DNA of 64,000 nt from assembly GCF_003260195.1 (NCBI RefSeq), contig NZ_QEIH01000002.1, positions 62,001 through 126,000 on the forward strand, written 5' to 3'. Origin of the DNA: Lutibacter citreus (GTDB lineage Bacteria; Bacteroidota; Bacteroidia; Flavobacteriales; Flavobacteriaceae). Under the pieces are notes generated by a model. That model worked only from the letters and a program-made list of their open reading frames with translations, did no database searches and was not told where the DNA came from. A program made the position numbers and the translations under genes. How positions within the stretch are numbered: position 1 is the stretch's first letter; the number at the start of each line of letters is the position of its first letter. Shown piece after piece: positions 8,842 through 17,047 of the stretch.

Positions 8842-11721
8842 ATGAAAAAAATAATTGTCTTAATTGGTGCATTATACCTAACTATAGGTTCCATTTACGC
8901 ACAAAAATCCAAGGTTGAAGTGCAAGGAGAATTAAAAAAATGGCATAAAGTTACATTAGTTTTAACAGGAGATGAACTATCTGAAAATGATGCTGAAAAC
9001 CCTTTTTTAAACTACCGCCTAAACGTTACATTTAAAAATAAAGAAAAAGAATATACCATTCCTGGTTTTTATGCAGCAGACGGAAATGCAGCCGAAACAA
9101 GCGCAACCAAAGGTTCAATTTGGAAAGTTAGATTTACACCTGATGCCGTTGGAGAATGGACTTATAAAGTCTCATTCAGAAAAGGAAAAATAATAGCGGT
9201 TAGTGATAATTTAGAAGCTGGAAACCCAGTTGATTTTGATGGAGAAAAAGGAACATTTACCATTACTGAATCTGATAAAACAGGAACAGATTTTAGAGCC
9301 AAAGGCCGATTAAATGTTACCAACAAAGGATATTTACAATTTGCAGATTCAAAAGAATATTTTTTAAAAGGAGGAGCTGATAGTCCCGAAAACTTTTTGG
9401 GGTATTACGATTTTGATCAAACTCCACCATCTCATAAATATGAAGCGCACGCTAAAGATTGGAAAAATGGAGATCCAACTTGGAAAAATGGTAAAGGAAA
9501 AAATATGATTGGAGCCTTAAATTATTTGGCTTCAAAAGGAATGAATTCTGTATACTTTTTAACAATGAATGTACAAGGAGACGGAAAAGATGTTTGGCCT
9601 TGGACAGATGAAAACGAAAGGTATCGTTTTGACTGTAGTAAACTAGATCAATGGGAAATAGTATTTGATTATATGGACAAAATGGGATTAATGCTTCATA
9701 TTGTAACCCAAGAAACTGAAAACGAATTGTTACTAGATATAGGTGAAACTAAAACGCAACGTAAATTATATTATAGAGAATTAATTGCTCGTTTTTCACA
9801 TCATTTAGGAGTCACTTGGAATTTAGGTGAAGAAAACGGACCACTTTCATGGACTCCAAAAGGCCAAACTAATAAGGACAGAGAAGACATGGCTCGCTAC
9901 CTTAAATCTAATGACCCTTATAAAAATTTAGTGGTTTTACATACACATGCAAATTTAAAAGATCAAGATTTATATTTGAATCCGCTATTAGGGTTTGATC
10001 CATTAGATGGGCCTTCTTTACAGACACATCATCCTGCTGATGTTCACGATGATATTGTTAAATGGATTGATAAATCAAGAAAAGCTGGAAAAAAATGGGT
10101 TGTTTGTCAAGATGAAATTGGGCCTGCTGATACCGGAGCAAAACCAGATGCTGATGATCCTGAACATAATGAAATTAGACATGAAGTATTATGGGGAAAT
10201 TTAATGGCTGGTGGCGCAGGCGTTGAATGGTATTTTGGTTACAAATATGCACATAACGATCTAAATTGTGAAGATTGGAGATCTAGAGATTTATTATGGG
10301 ATCAAACAAAAATAGCGCTTGACTTTTTTCAAAAATATGTGCCATTTACCAATATGAAATCAGCAGATGGTTTAACTGATATTAAAAACGATTATGTATT
10401 GGCTGAAAACGGAGTTAACTATGTAATTTATTTGCCTAAAGTTGTTGAAACAACCATAGATTTAACTGGCTCAGCAAATAAATATTCAATTAAATGGTAC
10501 AATCCAAGAACTGGAGGAATACTTCAAAAAGGAAGTGTTAAAACAATTAAAGGAGGTTCAAAAGTTTCTATAGGATTCCCTCCTACTAAAGAAAAAGACT
10601 GGGTAGCATTAATTAAAAACACTTCAAAGAAAAAGGTTACTTCAACGGTTTTAAAACCTCAAAAAATAACTTTAAATGCCTTAGTAGATTTTTATATTGA
10701 TCAAAGTTCAGATGCTGTTTATTATAAAGATAAAAAAAATAAATCATTCGCAATAAATGCTGCTAACAAAGAGTCTCGCGCAAAATTCGCAAAAGCTAAA
10801 ACTGTTTTTAAAGGTGAAAGTGGAAACTATAAATTAATGTTTACAACAATAACTGAAAATGATGGTGAATCGCGTTACAAAGTGTTAGTGAACGGTACAA
10901 CCATAAAAGAAACTACCAATTCTGAAACGGACAAACCTACATTTGAAAAGGACCACAACTTAGGTTTTATTTATTTAGAGAAAAATGATATTCTTGAAAT
11001 TGCTTCAACTGCTGAAACAAATGAGAAAATTCCAGAAAACAATGAGACAGCTTGGTCTAGAGGTAGATGGAAATCTTTAATTTTAATTCCAGGAGGTGGA
11101 CTTCAACTTAAAAGTAAACTAGCAGATGTTAAGCCTTTTACTGAAAACAATGGTAAAATTGAGGTTGAAGCAGAAAATTTTCATTTTAAATCTAATAACG
11201 GAACAGCTAGAGATTGGTTTATACGAGCAAACAACAAATCAATACCATTTCAAGGTTTAGAAAATCATACTGCAACTGCTAGCGAAAATAGTTATGTTGA
11301 AGCTTTACCAGATACGCGTGTAACTCATGATGATGAATTAATTGCAGGAGAAAACTTTTTTCCTTTACCGGGTTTTGGAGGTATTGTTTCCTACAAAGTG
11401 AAAGTAAAATCTTCTGGAAAATACTATGTTTGGGTGAGAGCCTATTCAAGTGGCCCTGAAGACAACGGATTGCATGTAGGCGTTGATGAAACATGGCCTG
11501 AAAGCGGCGCACGCATTCAATTATGTGAAGGAAAAGACACTTGGACCTGGTCTTCTGCTCAACGCGTACCAGAAAACCACTGTGGTACACCGCAAAACAT
11601 TTACTTAGATTTTAAACAAAAAGGAGAACATATAATCTCTTTTTCTATGCGTGAAGATGGATTTGAATTGGATAAATTTATTATAACAAAGGACAAAAAT
11701 TTTAATCCAAACAATAAATAA
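8842..11721 (+). CDS. Multidomain glycoside hydrolase: DUF5060, TIM barrel, C-terminal carbohydrate-binding modules
   Basis: A 959-residue secreted enzyme with a type I signal peptide (SIYA-QKSK, cut near residue 20). Residues about 25-115 form a DUF5060 beta-sandwich (GELKKWHKVTLVLTGDEL to VGEWTYKVSFR). Residues about 165-510 look like a (beta/alpha)8 glycosidase; the best acid/base candidate is Glu330 or Glu331 in WNLGEENG and the best nucleophile Glu425 in VCQDEIGP. About 525-620 is a small beta domain of the 'putative collagen-binding' type. The last 185 residues (IEVEAENFHF, YVWVRAYSSG, FELDKFIITKD) resemble the carbohydrate-binding C-terminal part of GH115 enzymes or CBM35. The substrate is unknown; it closes the polysaccharide operon. 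Confidence 0.82.
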   Translation: MKKIIVLIGALYLTIGSIYAQKSKVEVQGELKKWHKVTLVLTGDELSENDAENPFLNYRLNVTFKNKEKEYTIPGFYAADGNAAETSATKGSIWKVRFTPDAVGEWTYKVSFRKGKIIAVSDNLEAGNPVDFDGEKGTFTITESDKTGTDFRAKGRLNVTNKGYLQFADSKEYFLKGGADSPENFLGYYDFDQTPPSHKYEAHAKDWKNGDPTWKNGKGKNMIGALNYLASKGMNSVYFLTMNVQGDGKDVWPWTDENERYRFDCSKLDQWEIVFDYMDKMGLMLHIVTQETENELLLDIGETKTQRKLYYRELIARFSHHLGVTWNLGEENGPLSWTPKGQTNKDREDMARYLKSNDPYKNLVVLHTHANLKDQDLYLNPLLGFDPLDGPSLQTHHPADVHDDIVKWIDKSRKAGKKWVVCQDEIGPADTGAKPDADDPEHNEIRHEVLWGNLMAGGAGVEWYFGYKYAHNDLNCEDWRSRDLLWDQTKIALDFFQKYVPFTNMKSADGLTDIKNDYVLAENGVNYVIYLPKVVETTIDLTGSANKYSIKWYNPRTGGILQKGSVKTIKGGSKVSIGFPPTKEKDWVALIKNTSKKKVTSTVLKPQKITLNALVDFYIDQSSDAVYYKDKKNKSFAINAANKESRAKFAKAKTVFKGESGNYKLMFTTITENDGESRYKVLVNGTTIKETTNSETDKPTFEKDHNLGFIYLEKNDILEIASTAETNEKIPENNETAWSRGRWKSLILIPGGGLQLKSKLADVKPFTENNGKIEVEAENFHFKSNNGTARDWFIRANNKSIPFQGLENHTATASENSYVEALPDTRVTHDDELIAGENFFPLPGFGGIVSYKVKVKSSGKYYVWVRAYSSGPEDNGLHVGVDETWPESGARIQLCEGKDTWTWSSAQRVPENHCGTPQNIYLDFKQKGEHIISFSMREDGFELDKFIITKDKNFNPNNK

Positions 11722-11834
11722 CTGCAAAATTATTTATGAAAAATGAATAAGAAAACCTTCTATTCACGTTATCTCGATAATTCTATAAAGTAAACAGCTG
11801 TATTATAAACATTTAACACGTTGACATTAATCAG

Positions 11835-12476
11835 ATGAAAATCCTTCAATATTATAGAAAATCATTAATATCAATAACATCAATATTTTTACCTATTATA
11901 ATATTGACTCTGATTTTTGGCAAATTTAATATGAGTTCTGAGAGTATTAAAGAATTAATCTATTTAATACTTGGAGTGTCAGTTTTTATTGGAACTTTAT
12001 ACTTTGCTTATGATAAATATTTTGGTCCTAAAGAAAGACTAAAACAAATTGAGAAATATCCATATACTGAATTTATAAAAATTGGATTTAAATCTGAAAA
12101 TGATTATTTGATTGGTAAAATAAAAAAATATACTGTAGTAATTGGATATAATTGAAGAAATGATGATGGATTGCAAGTTGTTTACGGAATGATTTTATTT
12201 GACCCCAAAGTCAATGAAAAGCACATCAATGATTATGATTTATATAAATTTCAACAATCGATAAAAGACAATTATAATTATTGGGATTACGGAAGATTAA
12301 CTACTGAATTTCCATTCCAAATCAAAAAACCAAAATTTGAAAAGATAGTCTCAAAATTAGAAAAAAATGCAAGTTTGATTGAAAAAAGAGGTCTTCAGAA
12401 AATTGAATTTACAAAATGGAAAAACGAGGTTGAGAATTATATTGATAAAGAAATAACTTATACTAATAATGTATAA
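11835..12476 (+). pseudogene. Small membrane protein gene interrupted by an in-frame TGA
   Basis: One reading frame of 214 codons runs from ATG at 11835 to a stop at 12474-12476 and is interrupted only by TGA at 12153-12155. The first part (106 codons) has two hydrophobic segments (about residues 15-35 and 40-62) and a charged tail; the second part (from RNDDG at 12156, first possible start TTG at 12171) is soluble and charged. Both halves are in the same phase with no shift, so a single substitution such as TGG to TGA explains it best. Alternatives are a sequencing error or two real genes. The family was not recognised. Confidence 0.6.
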
Positions 12477-12931
12477 AATTTATGCTAAAATTTAAACTAA
12501 ATACAAACGACAAACATTCAACAATCGATTTGTAACGGCAGAAAAACCTCCAATTTTCTAGTAGCACAAATCTTATAAAAACTCGTTGTAGTTAATTTTA
12601 AAATAAAATGGGATAGTATTTAAAACTATAGACAACACCGAATAAAAATAATCCTAAATTAGGTGCTTGATCAAAAGTTAGTGCATTTTTGTTACGTCTG
12701 ATTTTCCTTCTGAAAAACCTCGTATACAAAACCCCTCTAATCTTATACATAAATGATGTCATTGTTTAGATATACGAAAAACAAAGAAGGATACTATTTC
12801 GGCACAGCCGCTTGAAGATATAGAACTGTTATAAATTTCATTGATAAAAAAGAGTAGTTTTTTACAACCCAAAAAAGTTAAAAATAAATTCACCATACAT
12901 AAACCGTACAAATTTAGCTTATAAAACCAAA
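12477..12931. other. Non-coding AT-rich stretch between the broken gene and the tRNA terminator
   Basis: About 455 bases without a convincing gene. There is no promoter of the TAnnTTTG type and no terminator after the broken gene. The only open frame of note is a 54-codon one on the minus strand (12598-12762), listed separately with low confidence. No insertion sequence end or duplicated tRNA fragment was seen. Confidence 0.6.
12598..12762 (-). CDS. Doubtful small basic ORF (54 residues)
   Basis: An ATG-started frame of 54 codons ending in TAA. The peptide begins MTSFMYKIRG, has an arginine-rich stretch (RFFRRKIRRNKN, residues 15-26) and a hydrophobic end (LGLFLFGVVYSF, residues 37-48). Six arginines in 54 residues is unusual for random AT-rich DNA, which slightly favours a real or recently lost gene. 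No ribosome binding site or -7 box was found and no family was recognised. It lies downstream of the tRNA pair on the same strand, beyond their terminator. Confidence 0.22.
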   Translation of the reverse strand: MTSFMYKIRGVLYTRFFRRKIRRNKNALTFDQAPNLGLFLFGVVYSFKYYPILF

Positions 12932-12968
12932 AAAACTCTTGAAAATCAAACGATTAACAAGAGTTTTA
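12931..12968 (-). terminator. Intrinsic terminator of the tRNA-Gly/tRNA-Leu transcript
   Basis: Perfect 10-bp inverted repeat (AAAACTCTTG at 12932-12941 with CAAGAGTTTT at 12958-12967). On the minus strand the stem is followed by a T run, two bases after the end of tRNA-Leu. Confidence 0.8.
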
Positions 12969-12969
12969 G

Positions 12970-13055
12970 TACTCGAGATGGGACTTGAACCCATACGGAC
13001 CTTACAGTCCACTGGATTTTAAGTCCAGCGTGTCTACCAATTCCACCACTCGAGC
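12970..13055 (-). tRNA. tRNA-Leu (anticodon UAA)
   Basis: The reverse complement folds as a class II tRNA of 86 bases. The acceptor stem GCTCGAG pairs with CTCGAGT (one G-U pair), the anticodon stem GGACT...ATCC-type helix carries the loop CTTAAAA with anticodon TAA, a long variable arm follows, and the T loop reads GGTTCAAGTCC. The 3' CCA is not encoded. It is 22 bases downstream of tRNA-Gly and probably cotranscribed with it. Confidence 0.96.
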
Positions 13056-13077
13056 ATTGGTATTTTTTATGTTGTAG

Positions 13078-13149
13078 AGCGAAAGACGGGATTTGAACCC
13101 GCGACCTCCACCTTGGCAAGGTGATGCTCTACCCCTGAGCTACTTTCGC
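13078..13149 (-). tRNA. tRNA-Gly (anticodon GCC)
   Basis: The reverse complement gives a 72-base cloverleaf: acceptor GCGAAAG paired with CTTTCGC, D arm with GCTCAGGGGTAGAGC, anticodon loop TTGCCAA (anticodon GCC) on a CACC/GGTG stem, and T arm with GGTTCAAATCC. The 3' CCA is not encoded. First gene of a two-tRNA transcript with tRNA-Leu. Confidence 0.97.
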
Positions 13150-13278
13150 AGTCATATTTTTAAGAACTTCATTTGGTTAATACCCCAAATGCGAGTGCAA
13201 ATTTAACACAATTATTAAAACGGCAAAGACTTTTTTAAAGTTTTTTTCATATTTTTTTTTAATCTCCTTATTATAAGG

Positions 13279-13308
13279 TTGTAAATCTCTAATAAAAAAA
13301 TATATTTG
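13279..13308 (+). promoter_or_regulatory. Bacteroidetes-type promoter of the cytochrome oxidase cluster
   Basis: A -7 box TATATTTG at 13301-13308 matches the TAnnTTTG consensus, with TTG at 13279-13281, 19 bases upstream, in the -33 position. The first gene starts at 13331, leaving a leader of roughly 15-20 bases. Confidence 0.65.
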
Positions 13309-13330
13309 CAGTAAATATTAATAAAACTTA

Positions 13331-14236
13331 ATGCAAGTAACTTCAAATTCTACTAAAAATAAAGTAAGTTTCGCTACAATTTTTAGAGATTTTAAACAAT
13401 TAACAAAAGTTGGATTATCTCTAAGTGTCGTTTTTTCTTCTTTAGCTGGGTATTTATTGGCTGTTGAAAAAATTCAGTTTATTACACTAGCTCTTCTTGC
13501 TGTTGGTGGGTATTTAATGGTAGGTGCCTCCAATGCTTTTAATCAAATTATTGAAAAAGATACAGATGCTTTAATGAAGCGTACCATGAACAGACCTCTT
13601 CCTACTGGAAGGATGAATGTTTCTACCGCAATGGTTATAGCAATTACCTTTACAATTGTTGGTTTGGCAATATTATATAGTATAAATCCTAAAAGTGCTC
13701 TTTTTGGTGCTATTTCTATATTTTTATATACTAGTATTTACACTCCTTTAAAATCTGTTACACCACTTTCTGTTTTTGTTGGTGCAATTCCTGGAGCAAT
13801 TCCTTTTATGTTAGGGTGGGTTGCTGCCACTAATGATTTTTCTGTAGAACCAGGAATGCTATTTTTAATACAATTTTTCTGGCAATTTCCTCATTTTTGG
13901 GCTATTGCTTGGTTACAGTATGATGAATACAAAAAGGCTGGTTTTAACTTAATGCCAATGGGGCAAAAAAATAAAAAAGCAGTAATTCAAATAATAATAT
14001 ATATTATCTGTTTAATTATTGTTTCAATAATTCCTGTTTTAAAAATAACTGGAAGTTTTTATATTTATCCAATTACTGCAATTATTTTAGTTGCTTTAGG
14101 CCTTAAAATGTTATATTACGCTATTAAATTATATAAACACCAAACTAATAAAGAAGCAAGGCAGTTAATGCTTTCAAGCGTATTATATATTACCTTAATT
14201 CAGATTATTTACGTAGTCGACAAATTTTTACATTAA
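13331..14236 (+). CDS. ctaB: Protoheme IX farnesyltransferase (heme O synthase)
   Basis: Integral membrane prenyltransferase of the UbiA superfamily that adds the farnesyl chain to heme B to make heme O, needed by heme-copper oxidases. The 301-residue length fits. The prenyl-diphosphate motif NQIIEKDTDALMKRTMNRPLP lies at about residues 71-91 and the second conserved segment is in the loop with WAIAWLQYDEYKKAGFNLMP. About eight to nine membrane segments are visible. It opens the oxidase cluster, two bases before the small COX3 gene. Confidence 0.96.
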   Translation: MQVTSNSTKNKVSFATIFRDFKQLTKVGLSLSVVFSSLAGYLLAVEKIQFITLALLAVGGYLMVGASNAFNQIIEKDTDALMKRTMNRPLPTGRMNVSTAMVIAITFTIVGLAILYSINPKSALFGAISIFLYTSIYTPLKSVTPLSVFVGAIPGAIPFMLGWVAATNDFSVEPGMLFLIQFFWQFPHFWAIAWLQYDEYKKAGFNLMPMGQKNKKAVIQIIIYIICLIIVSIIPVLKITGSFYIYPITAIILVALGLKMLYYAIKLYKHQTNKEARQLMLSSVLYITLIQIIYVVDKFLH

Positions 14237-14238
14237 TA

Positions 14239-14820
14239 ATGGAACAAACTTTAGATCAAGAATACAAACAAGCAAAAAGAAAATCAGCAAAACCAATGTT
14301 ATGGGTTTCAATGATAAGTATGACAATGATGTTTGCTGGATTAACAAGTGCTTATGTGGTAAGTAGAAAAAGAAGCGATTGGGTTTCATTTGACTTACCT
14401 AGTTCATTTTATATGAGCACATTACTAATAATTATAAGCAGTATTACTTTTATTTTAGCCAAACATTTTATAAAAAAGGATAACCGCCAAATAGTTACTG
14501 CTTTGTTAGTAAGCACATTACTATTAGGTATTGGTTTTATCTATTTTCAGTTTGATGGTTTTGGCCAGTTATTTAATGAGGGTCTATTTTTTGCTGGTGA
14601 AAAAAGCACCGTAAAATCATCTTTTATATATGGAATTACACTTGCCCATTTAGTACATATTTTTGCGGGGATCATAGTTGTATCAGTAGTACTAATTAAT
14701 CATTTAAATAAAAAATATTCTTCAAAAGATACTCTTGGTTTAGAACTTGGCGCAATATTCTGGCATTTTGTAGATATCTTATGGATTTATCTGTTTTTTT
14801 TCTTCTATTTCATTAGATAA
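14239..14820 (+). CDS. Cytochrome c oxidase subunit III, short form
   Basis: A 193-residue COX3-family membrane protein with about five transmembrane helices. Conserved points are AYVVSRKR after the first helix, TLAHLVHIFAGI and the final FWHFVDILWIYLFF, typical of subunit III. It starts two bases after ctaB. Flavobacteria commonly have two COX3-like genes side by side, a short one and a long one, and this is the short one. Confidence 0.9.
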   Translation: MEQTLDQEYKQAKRKSAKPMLWVSMISMTMMFAGLTSAYVVSRKRSDWVSFDLPSSFYMSTLLIIISSITFILAKHFIKKDNRQIVTALLVSTLLLGIGFIYFQFDGFGQLFNEGLFFAGEKSTVKSSFIYGITLAHLVHIFAGIIVVSVVLINHLNKKYSSKDTLGLELGAIFWHFVDILWIYLFFFFYFIR

Positions 14821-14832
14821 AAAAAAATAATG

Positions 14833-14840
14833 TATTTTTG
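14833..14840 (+). promoter_or_regulatory. Candidate -7 box upstream of the long COX3 gene
   Basis: TATTTTTG matches TAnnTTTG, 35 bases before the ATG at 14876. No clear -33 TTG was found at the right distance, so this may be an internal promoter or read-through may dominate. Confidence 0.45.
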
Positions 14841-14875
14841 GCGCAACTATAACTAAAAAATCAAAACAAACTTAT

Positions 14876-15856
14876 ATGGAAGCAACTGTTTCTAAAGAAA
14901 CTAATGGAAAAACTTGGAGTGGTGGATCAAACAAACCTCTAGGTACAAGCTATGGTAAAATGATGATGTGGTTCTTCATTTTATCCGATGCCTTAACCTT
15001 CTCTGGCTTTTTAGCCGCATATGGTTTAATGCGTTTTAAATTTATTGAATCTTGGCCAATTGCAGACGAAGTATTTACGCATTTCCCTTTTTTACATGGA
15101 GTACACGCTCCAATGTATTATGTAGCGTTAATGACTTTTATCTTAATATTTTCATCTGTAACAATGGTTTTAGCTGTTGATGCAGGTCACCAAATGAAAA
15201 AAGGAAAAGTAACTTTTTATATGTTACTAACCATTATTGGTGGTTTAATATTCTTAGGGTCTCAAGCTTGGGAATGGAAAAACTTTATTGGAGGTTCTTA
15301 TGGAGCAGTAGAATTAAACGATGGTAAAATTGTTCAATTTGTAGATGCCTCAGGACATCAAATAGAATTAGACAAATTTGTAGTTTCTTCTCATTCAGAA
15401 AGAACACAATTATCTAGAGATAAAGGAATTTGGTTCATGAAAGAAAGTTCATTGCCTCCATTTTCAATAGAAGAAGTTATGACTGGTTTTAAAGCAAACC
15501 CAGATATTACTATTAGATTAGAGAAAATTAACCCTGCTACAAAAACAAAAACTATTGTTCCACGTGCAGAAGCAATGAAATATTTAAATGAAACCAAAGC
15601 TGTTATAAAAGGGGCAAACCTACAAGTAAATGAATATGGAAAACCGTTATTTGCAGATTTCTTTTTCTTTATTACAGGATTTCACGGATTTCACGTATTT
15701 TCAGGAGTTATCATAAACATTATCATCTTTTTTAATGTTATTTTAGGAACTTATGAACGCAGAGGACATTATGAAATGGTTGAAAAAGTAGGTTTATATT
15801 GGCACTTTGTAGATTTAGTTTGGGTATTTGTATTCACATTCTTCTACTTAGTTTAA
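14876..15856 (+). CDS. Cytochrome c oxidase subunit III, long form with soluble insertion
   Basis: A 326-residue COX3-family protein. The N-terminal helices (MMMWFFILSDALTFSGF) and the C-terminal pair (GFHGFHVFSGVIIN, YWHFVDLVWVFVFTFFY) are standard subunit III. Between them, about residues 140-260, lies a hydrophilic insertion of roughly 115 residues absent from the short paralogue and predicted to sit outside the membrane. The insertion is a known Bacteroidetes form of the subunit. It is cotranscribed with the COX4-like gene 19 bases downstream. Confidence 0.92.
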   Translation: MEATVSKETNGKTWSGGSNKPLGTSYGKMMMWFFILSDALTFSGFLAAYGLMRFKFIESWPIADEVFTHFPFLHGVHAPMYYVALMTFILIFSSVTMVLAVDAGHQMKKGKVTFYMLLTIIGGLIFLGSQAWEWKNFIGGSYGAVELNDGKIVQFVDASGHQIELDKFVVSSHSERTQLSRDKGIWFMKESSLPPFSIEEVMTGFKANPDITIRLEKINPATKTKTIVPRAEAMKYLNETKAVIKGANLQVNEYGKPLFADFFFFITGFHGFHVFSGVIINIIIFFNVILGTYERRGHYEMVEKVGLYWHFVDLVWVFVFTFFYLV

Positions 15857-15875
15857 TTTTTAAAAAGATATTAAA

Positions 15876-16232
15876 ATGGCAGCAAACGCACACGAACATA
15901 AATCGCACACAGGACTAATTTGGAAAGTCTTTGGAATTCTTTCTGTAATAACTATAGTTGAAGTAATATTAGGTATTGTAAAACCAGACTTTTTATATTT
16001 AACAAAAATATTTGGTACAAGCCCTTTAAACATAATATTCCTTGTTTTAACAATTGTTAAAGCATATTACATTACTTGGTTTTTTATGCATATGAATGAT
16101 GAGACCAAGAGTTTAAGAAGATCTGTTGTTTGGACAGCAGTATTTTTAATAATATACTTAGCTACCCTTCTATTAATTGAAGGAAGTTATATAAACGATG
16201 TTTTAGCTCCTTTAGTAAAATGGAACTACTAA
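15876..16232 (+). CDS. Cytochrome c oxidase subunit IV-like (prokaryotic COX4 family)
   Basis: A 118-residue membrane protein with three hydrophobic segments (about 14-35, 48-70, 83-103) and a histidine-rich start (NAHEHKSH). The central AYYITWFFMHMNDE motif is diagnostic of the prokaryotic COX4 family (CtaF/CyoD-like), a small structural subunit of heme-copper oxidases. It is the last gene before the terminator at 16258. Confidence 0.88.
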   Translation: MAANAHEHKSHTGLIWKVFGILSVITIVEVILGIVKPDFLYLTKIFGTSPLNIIFLVLTIVKAYYITWFFMHMNDETKSLRRSVVWTAVFLIIYLATLLLIEGSYINDVLAPLVKWNY

Positions 16233-16257
16233 TAAAAAAATAACATAATTATATTTG

Positions 16258-16285
16258 AAAGGTGGTTTTTTAACCGCCTTTTTTT
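16258..16285 (+). terminator. Intrinsic terminator of the oxidase subunit genes
   Basis: Stem of about 10 bp (AAAGGTGGTT with AACCGCCTTT, one G-T pair) around a short T-rich loop, followed by a T run, 26 bases after the COX4 stop. A new -7 box follows directly, so the next gene is a separate unit. Confidence 0.8.
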
Positions 16286-16286
16286 A

Positions 16287-16294
16287 TACTTTTG
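16287..16294 (+). promoter_or_regulatory. Candidate -7 box for the gene at 16306
   Basis: TACTTTTG matches TAnnTTTG and lies directly behind the terminator, only 11 bases before the ATG at 16306. The transcript would have a very short leader. Confidence 0.5.
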
Positions 16295-16305
16295 AATAAT
16301 ATATA

Positions 16306-16953
16306 ATGAAAAAATTCTGGGTACTTTTTAGTCTATTTATTTTGCCGTTGGTATTTTATATATTCCTATCAAAAGGGATTTATAAATACTCCAATTTGCC
16401 AATATTAACAGAAAATGTAATTGACATTAATTCTTTTTCTAAAAATTCTGACGTTTCATTTAATGAAAAATTATCAATCGTTTGTTTTTTAGGAAATAAT
16501 ATTAGTCCGGCAAAAGGAAGTCTGTTTAATCTAAACCAAACAATATATAAGAGATATTACCAGAAACCTTATTTTCAAATGATTGCAATTCTTCCTGAAG
16601 GTACTGAAAACGAGTACAAAACTGCAATTGAAGAACTTTCTGCATTTACAGATATTAGCAATTGGCATTTTATTTATACAAATGAAACCAATATAAAAAA
16701 TCTATTCAATAGCTTTTCAACGCCCTATAAATTAAATGAAAATTTATATTCTGAAAATGCATATATAGTAGATATGAAACGCAGATTGAGAGGACGAAAA
16801 GATGATGAAGACACCGAAAACGGAAAATTATATGGTTATGATACAAAGTCTATATCAACATTAAAAAACAAAATGAAAGACGACATTAACATCATTTACT
16901 ATCAATTAAAAAAATCTGCTGAAAAAGAGCAAAGAAGAAAAAGAGAAATCTAA
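16306..16953 (+). CDS. Thioredoxin-fold-like membrane-anchored protein of the oxidase cluster
   Basis: A 215-residue protein with one N-terminal hydrophobic segment (about 4-23) and a soluble domain outside the membrane. LSIVCFLGNN followed by YFQMIAILPEG and NWHFIYTNE has the strand pattern of a thioredoxin/SCO-like fold, but without a CxxC or CxxxC pair; only one Cys stands at the active-site region. The C-terminus is highly charged (EKEQRRKREI). Its position between COX4 and SCO1 suggests a part in oxidase assembly. Function unproven. Confidence 0.75.
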   Translation: MKKFWVLFSLFILPLVFYIFLSKGIYKYSNLPILTENVIDINSFSKNSDVSFNEKLSIVCFLGNNISPAKGSLFNLNQTIYKRYYQKPYFQMIAILPEGTENEYKTAIEELSAFTDISNWHFIYTNETNIKNLFNSFSTPYKLNENLYSENAYIVDMKRRLRGRKDDEDTENGKLYGYDTKSISTLKNKMKDDINIIYYQLKKSAEKEQRRKREI

Positions 16954-17047
16954 AGCACTATAAAACAGTTATTTCCAATTCTGACACATATGGAAATAAC
17001 TAATAGCGAACACCATGTGTCACCTATTAAAATAAAAATGTATATAC

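Noticed and set aside
11279..11590. A 103-codon open frame on the minus strand inside the DUF5060 glycosidase gene
   Set aside because: Shadow of a well-supported coding region on the other strand; the peptide has no recognisable features.
12970..13149. tRNA genes as an integration site of a mobile island
   Set aside because: No integrase gene and no direct repeat of a tRNA 3' end was seen on either side.
14239..15856. Two COX3 genes side by side as a possible new duplication
   Set aside because: Short and long COX3 genes in tandem are the normal arrangement in Flavobacteria; the insertion in the long one is also typical.
16250..16257. TATATTTG as a promoter directly before the terminator at 16258
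   Set aside because: A transcript starting here would run straight into the terminator; the box at 16287 is the better candidate for the next gene.
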